From Terriglobales bacterium (GTDB taxonomy: Bacteria > Acidobacteriota > Terriglobia > Terriglobales > Acidobacteriaceae), in NCBI GenBank assembly GCA_015654835.1, contig JAATGG010000092.1:1-33536 (forward strand): a DNA stretch of 33,536 nucleotides, in the 5' to 3' direction. Under the pieces are notes generated by a model, which saw only the letters and a list, made by a program, of their open reading frames with translations, did not search any database and was not told where the DNA came from. The position numbers and the translations under genes are program-made. Below are positions 29,944 through 33,536 of this stretch, piece after piece. How positions within the stretch are numbered: the first letter of the stretch is position 1; every line of letters begins with the position of its first letter.

Positions 29944-30873
29944 TCATGACTCAGAATCCCAACAATCGGGAAGAATAAGTTTCGTAATGAGTTCTGGGCG
30001 GTCTGGATTCCCGGTACCGATAAGCAACTTTTTGGGCGTCCATTCGCTTAATACACTCTCTACAATCTCAATTGCCTGCTTTCGAACGTTTAACCGCAAA
30101 TCAACAGGAATTCGTTCGTCAACACAATCATCATGATAGTGTAGAAACCTGCCCTGACAAAGATGCAAACTAGACTTAAGAATAACCTCGTCGCGCAGAG
30201 AAAATGCGATTGCAAGGGAGGCTTCAAGCGGATTTACATAGATACCCGCAGAAGATTTGGATGCCCAATCAGGATCAGTCAAACGGATAGTCACAGGGGT
30301 TTTCATAACGCGACTGAGCCCATTTCCACAGCAAGAACAATAGTCGATCGGAAGCGGCTCATTCACCACAGCCAGCTTAATCTTTGGACCGATTGAAACG
30401 ATGTCCTGGCATATCTGCTCAATCAACTGATCAGCGCTACGGCTTAATAGATGATAGGACTCTATGAATGCGATTGTTTTGTCGGGCCAGTGGAGTACTA
30501 ACTGAAGCGAGTGGATAAATTCTGTAGTTCCATATAAGGAGAGCGTCGCAAGCACCATTGGTTCAGGCTTTCGCGCTTCTTCAACGAATCGCTCCCAAGA
30601 TCGTTTCGAGTTGAGAATCTCTGCTGCTGTGAGTTCTGTGTGATTCAGCCTTCCGGTATATGTTGCGGGACGATGATGCTGGTCGTGATCCATGACGCAG
30701 AGAACAGCCAGATTGGTATCCACCGTATTTCCGCGATTCCCATCTATGTGATGTAGCTGAAGTCCCACGTTGCCACGTTTACAAACACAACAACGATAGG
30801 CGTTCGCTTCAAAAAGGCGGTTTCGCTGCTGGTTGGTAGGTTCAACTCTCTTCCTTTGCTTCGTCTGAGCCAT
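29944..30873 (-). CDS. HNH endonuclease-domain protein with unknown C-terminal region, 309 aa
   Basis: The N-terminal HNH/zinc region has CCVCKRG (28-34), LQLHHIDGNRGNT (39-51) with the HH pair and Asn, and NLAVLCVMDHDQHH (54-67), all expected for a Cys-bound HNH nuclease. The remaining 240 residues are unassigned and contain a second Cys/His set (YCSCCGNG, later LHLCQGRFLHYHDDC) that could bind zinc. ATG 30873 has GGAGAGA upstream. It converges on the caspase-like gene with a 120-base gap. Probably a DNA-cleaving accessory or defence protein; target unknown. Confidence 0.7.
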   Translation of the reverse strand: MAQTKQRKRVEPTNQQRNRLFEANAYRCCVCKRGNVGLQLHHIDGNRGNTVDTNLAVLCVMDHDQHHRPATYTGRLNHTELTAAEILNSKRSWERFVEEARKPEPMVLATLSLYGTTEFIHSLQLVLHWPDKTIAFIESYHLLSRSADQLIEQICQDIVSIGPKIKLAVVNEPLPIDYCSCCGNGLSRVMKTPVTIRLTDPDWASKSSAGIYVNPLEASLAIAFSLRDEVILKSSLHLCQGRFLHYHDDCVDERIPVDLRLNVRKQAIEIVESVLSEWTPKKLLIGTGNPDRPELITKLILPDCWDSES

Positions 30874-31001
30874 GTTCTCTCCGCTTCTTCACATTTTTCC
30901 GATCAGAAACAATATTTTGTCACAGCTATTGTTCGCCGCATTGAATTTGGGTTCCCAGGGGGGTCGCCTCTCCGAACAAGTCAATTGGCGCATACAGTCG
31001 T

Positions 31002-31145
31002 GGCTGTTGAAAAAGTCCTCCTCAGAGAACTCGCGAAAAATTCATCGCGCCGGGATGCCCTACAAGCGATTTCCTCGGACCCGGTAGACATTTTCTATCA
31101 CCGGATTTGAGGCCATTTGTGCTGAAGACGAGTTTTTCAACAGGC
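31002..31145. mobile_element. MITE-like or internally deleted IS remnant, about 144 bp
   Basis: The ends GGCTGTTGAAAAAGTCCTC (31002-31020) and CGAGTTTTTCAACAGGC (31129-31145) form imperfect terminal inverted repeats (CTGTTGAAAAA in both). Such ends are common in insertion sequences of the IS5/IS1182 type. No transposase frame remains inside. No clear target duplication is seen. It lies between the HNH gene start and the second hairpin element. Confidence 0.5.
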
Positions 31146-31200
31146 ACAGTCCATCGCGCTCATCAAGAACGATTTCCGCGACGGACGCGGGATAGGTCCT

Positions 31201-31304
31201 GGTAAACGCCGTTCCCAACGGGGAACATTGATGACAGACCCGATCCGGGGATTCGCGTCGTCATGGCGACTTTCCGTTCCTATCCGGGATCGGTGAGTGA
31301 CTCG
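31201..31304 (+). repeat. Hairpin-rich element, copy B
   Basis: The same order as copy A: GGTAAACGCC (31201-31210), then GTTCCC-aacg-GGGAAC (31211-31226), CCCG-atc-CGGG (31239-31249), GTCGTCATGGCGAC (31257-31270, palindromic with one G-T pair) and GAGT-g-ACTC (31295-31303) followed by GGCG. Distance from GGTAAACGCC to GTGACTCGGCG is 96 bases, against 95 in copy A. Arms differ but pairing is kept. It lies about 150 bases before the membrane-protein gene. Confidence 0.6.
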
Positions 31305-31340
31305 GCGGAGGTGATGTAAATTTAGACGCATCACCTCCGC
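31305..31340. other. Strong 12-bp hairpin next to element B
   Basis: GCGGAGGTGATG (31305-31316) and CATCACCTCCGC (31329-31340) pair perfectly around a 12-base AT-rich loop. No T-run follows on either strand, so it is not a standard intrinsic terminator. It continues directly from the conserved GACTCGGCG end of copy B and has no equal in copy A. Confidence 0.55.
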
Positions 31341-31456
31341 GAATCGAGTTTTAGGGGCTCCTTCTTGGGCGAGGTATCGGTCGATGCTGGCCGAGGTGTT
31401 TGTATGGAGTTGTATGATTGTTCCGAACCCGCCCAATGCTCACATTAGGAGGCCGG

Positions 31457-33196
31457 ATGGCCATGGAACAGCTCGCAATACGGGTTTGGTTCGTTCCGCT
31501 GGAAGCAAGCGCATCCAAATTCTTTGGCTTTTCCGAGTTCCTTGCAGGTCTCGCACTCATGGTGCTGGCTTGGACCATTGCGGACACACGCTACCGATTC
31601 CGCATTGGGTCTGCCCCAATTCCACTTTACAGATCAACCTTCGGCGTCGTGACAGTAGTCGGGACACTGACCCTGCTGACGGACCTCTGGCGCGTTCAGG
31701 GATGGCTTGTGCCGAAAGTAGGTTTCTTCACTCAGGCTTCCTGGCAAGCGCTCCTTGCGGGAGCCTATTTTTTGACGTTTCTGATTTGGGTGGCCTTCGC
31801 GTTTATCAATCCGGCGACCTTCAGCAAATGGAATGCTAAACGCTTCGCCCAGATTCTCTTCGGTGTAATTGTGAAGGGCTCCCCTACAGAGTTGGCTGTC
31901 GTTGCCGACGAGCTTCGTCGCTCGGTAAAGGCGATTGTATCTTGCGCAACAGATAAGCCGACTTTCACGCGATTTCTGCCCAATGCCGCGACAACGTCAA
32001 AAGAGCCATCGATGGTAGAGCGTTATGCGAACGACATCCTATCACTCATAGCAGACAAACGATTTTGCCGAGCAATCGTCGAGTCTTCGCCTGGCACGGC
32101 GTGGGCCTTCTTCGGGGAGATGGGAGAACAAAAGAAGTACGGCATCCAAATCCAGACCTTCGCAAACAACATCGTCAATGAGGCACTAGAGAACAAGGAC
32201 TCATTTCTCTACCATGAAACCGCAGGCTACGAGTCAGGACTGATTGGAAGCTACAAGCCCGTCTGCCAGGCGATATTCTCCAACTATGAAATGGTCGAGG
32301 CCATCGAAACGGTACTTGACGCCGACTTCACGAATCGATCCCAATGGGACGGCGAACAGTGGGAAGCCTATTGCCGCGCCGTCCTTATGACCTTTCGTGA
32401 CTACATCGAGAAAGGCAACAATGGGCATTCTTACGTGCTCTATCGAGCACTAGATAACATCAAAGATGCGCCATCCGATCTTTACAAACTAAATGGAGTT
32501 GTGAGTAGCAATTGGGGTGACGATGTGTGGGAGCGTCTTCGGGTAGTCGTCAAGTTCATCAAAGATGCAGTAGAAATTTTAGAGAAGAAAGGTGTTCCAC
32601 CTGATCTGATAAGGCGAAACGGGAGAAGAAGTCCGCAAGATGTCAAGAATATCTACGAATACCTTGCAGACTTGATCTATAAGGTGATTCTTCACGCCTC
32701 CGCTGTGAAATCCCCGAGAGACCTGTGTTGGAGCATTCAGCACCTTATGCTCTGGGGCGACTTGTTTAACTTTGATAATTTGAATGGACAAGCAGGTAAT
32801 TTCGTGAAGTATAAGGTTTGCCGACTCCTATACAAAGATGTCGTCAAGATGGACCGCTTTCCAAACTACCAGGGAGCGAGAATCCTTAGTTTCTGTCTGA
32901 ATGTTATGGGGTTGGAGCGGGGACAAGGAGACTATTACAACGACAGCCGCGCCCTGCACAAGGCGATTCTTATATGGACGAAGAAGAACTTCGCTTGGCT
33001 GCATAACTACGACTCACGCGTCGCTGAAGCCTGCCTCGTAGATGGCATGACCTACGATGCTGCGAGCCGTAGGATTGTACGGACGTATCCTGTCGGACTT
33101 GGGCAGCGCGTCGCGGAGAACATTTATTTCAGTATTGCCCCTGCTCCGCCTACAAGCGAGAAGCTCGAAGGGCAAATTGACCCGGCTTCAAAGTAA
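31457..33196 (+). CDS. Membrane-anchored protein of unknown family, 579 aa
   Basis: I chose ATG 31457 because TAGGAGG lies just upstream; the frame is open 13 codons further. Three hydrophobic helices are seen in the first 120 residues (about 22-42, 62-80 and 96-118). The remaining 460 residues are soluble and probably cytoplasmic, helix-rich, with many Trp and Tyr (for example RSQWDGEQWEAYCRAVLM, WGDDVWERLRVVVKF). No nucleotide-binding or protease motif is visible. It is a single gene in the defence-like island. A sensor or effector anchored at the membrane is possible; I do not recognise the family. Confidence 0.6.
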   Translation: MAMEQLAIRVWFVPLEASASKFFGFSEFLAGLALMVLAWTIADTRYRFRIGSAPIPLYRSTFGVVTVVGTLTLLTDLWRVQGWLVPKVGFFTQASWQALLAGAYFLTFLIWVAFAFINPATFSKWNAKRFAQILFGVIVKGSPTELAVVADELRRSVKAIVSCATDKPTFTRFLPNAATTSKEPSMVERYANDILSLIADKRFCRAIVESSPGTAWAFFGEMGEQKKYGIQIQTFANNIVNEALENKDSFLYHETAGYESGLIGSYKPVCQAIFSNYEMVEAIETVLDADFTNRSQWDGEQWEAYCRAVLMTFRDYIEKGNNGHSYVLYRALDNIKDAPSDLYKLNGVVSSNWGDDVWERLRVVVKFIKDAVEILEKKGVPPDLIRRNGRRSPQDVKNIYEYLADLIYKVILHASAVKSPRDLCWSIQHLMLWGDLFNFDNLNGQAGNFVKYKVCRLLYKDVVKMDRFPNYQGARILSFCLNVMGLERGQGDYYNDSRALHKAILIWTKKNFAWLHNYDSRVAEACLVDGMTYDAASRRIVRTYPVGLGQRVAENIYFSIAPAPPTSEKLEGQIDPASK

Positions 33197-33536
33197 CCGG
33201 AACATTGACAGGTCTTCGTAAGCAGCGCGCACAGCGGTGAAATCTCCGCGACTCAATCGATGAAAGAACAGTAACGTGAAAGTTGGCCTGTGTTTACCAA
33301 TCCCCGCCCCAATTGGCGGTTGACAGTCCAACACACTCATCTAGCATTGGTTACGTCTGTGGTCTCGAACGGAGCGTATGAGCGCTGGAGCAAAATAGGC
33401 CACAGTGCGCCGCGAGAGCGGGGCATTGCGGCGGAGTAAATGTATGGTCCGCCGCATTTCTGCAAGCGAAAGTTGAGGTCGGCAGGTTGGTCTGCGCAAA
33501 TGTATTCGGCCTCTGCTGGAGCGTTGTCGGCTCCGG
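33197..33536. other. Right-edge stretch without a supported gene
   Basis: No frame with a ribosome site or protein-like composition is seen on either strand. There is a short palindromic motif CCAATTGG within 33312-33319, and GTTTACC at about 33293, which may be chance. The region could hold the upstream part of a gene beyond the window. Confidence 0.3.

Noticed and set aside
28954..31304. Integron attC sites
   Set aside because: The hairpin chains lack the paired R and L boxes (RYYYAAC/GTTRRRY) expected of attC, and no integron integrase is present.
33280..33330. End of an IS21-type insertion sequence at the right edge
   Set aside because: The CCAATTGGCGGTTGACA-like string looks IS-like, but no matching second end or transposase remnant is visible in the window.

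Overview
The window looks like most of an integrated conjugative element (ICE) from an environmental bacterium of mid-range GC, joined at a tRNA-Asn attachment site to a second accessory island. The general style of the proteins suggests Acidobacteriota, but no rRNA or housekeeping gene is present to prove it, so that is inference only.

Bases 1-25.8k read almost entirely on the minus strand. Starting at the attachment site and going leftward: a tyrosine integrase (24672-25790), an excisionase-like HTH protein, a MoxR-type AAA+ ATPase, a VirB1-like lytic transglycosylase, a VirB9-like protein and a VirB10/TrbI-like protein, closed by a terminator at about 20.4 kb. Next come an array of seven short palindromes (20.11-20.35 kb) and one isolated plus-strand zinc-ribbon membrane protein. 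The long type IV secretion operon follows (19.4 kb down to about 1.9 kb): three VirB2-like pilin-type proteins, VirB3, VirB4, two VirB5-like proteins, VirB6, VirB8, then an 860-residue protein that I read as a single-chain two-barrel RNA polymerase of the YonO/eukaryotic-RdRP type, a second VirB9-like protein, the VirD4-type coupling ATPase, membrane and cytosolic accessory proteins, and a replication-relaxation (MobC-like) protein. At the left edge are three small genes and the N-terminus of an archaeo-eukaryotic-type primase. VirB11 and a relaxase are not in the window.

A 48-base 3' piece of a tRNA-Asn gene lies at 26057-26104, just upstream of the integrase, with no 5' half next to it. Paired 12-bp-spaced direct repeats lie on each side. 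The simplest reading is two elements stacked at one tRNA-Asn locus.

To the right (26.3-33.2k) the gene style changes: short operons and single genes, mostly plus strand, with long intergenic spacers. They encode a small basic protein with a TIR/deoxyribosyltransferase-like protein, a DUF559/Vsr-like nuclease, a caspase/CHAT-like putative protease, an HNH nuclease with an unknown C-terminus, and a large membrane-anchored protein of unknown family. The mixture resembles a defence or conflict island. Two of these genes are preceded by a related hairpin-rich segment of about 105 nt whose arms differ in sequence but keep their pairing.

The most notable item is the two-barrel polymerase placed inside the conjugation operon, followed by the covarying palindrome array and the covarying hairpin element in the island.
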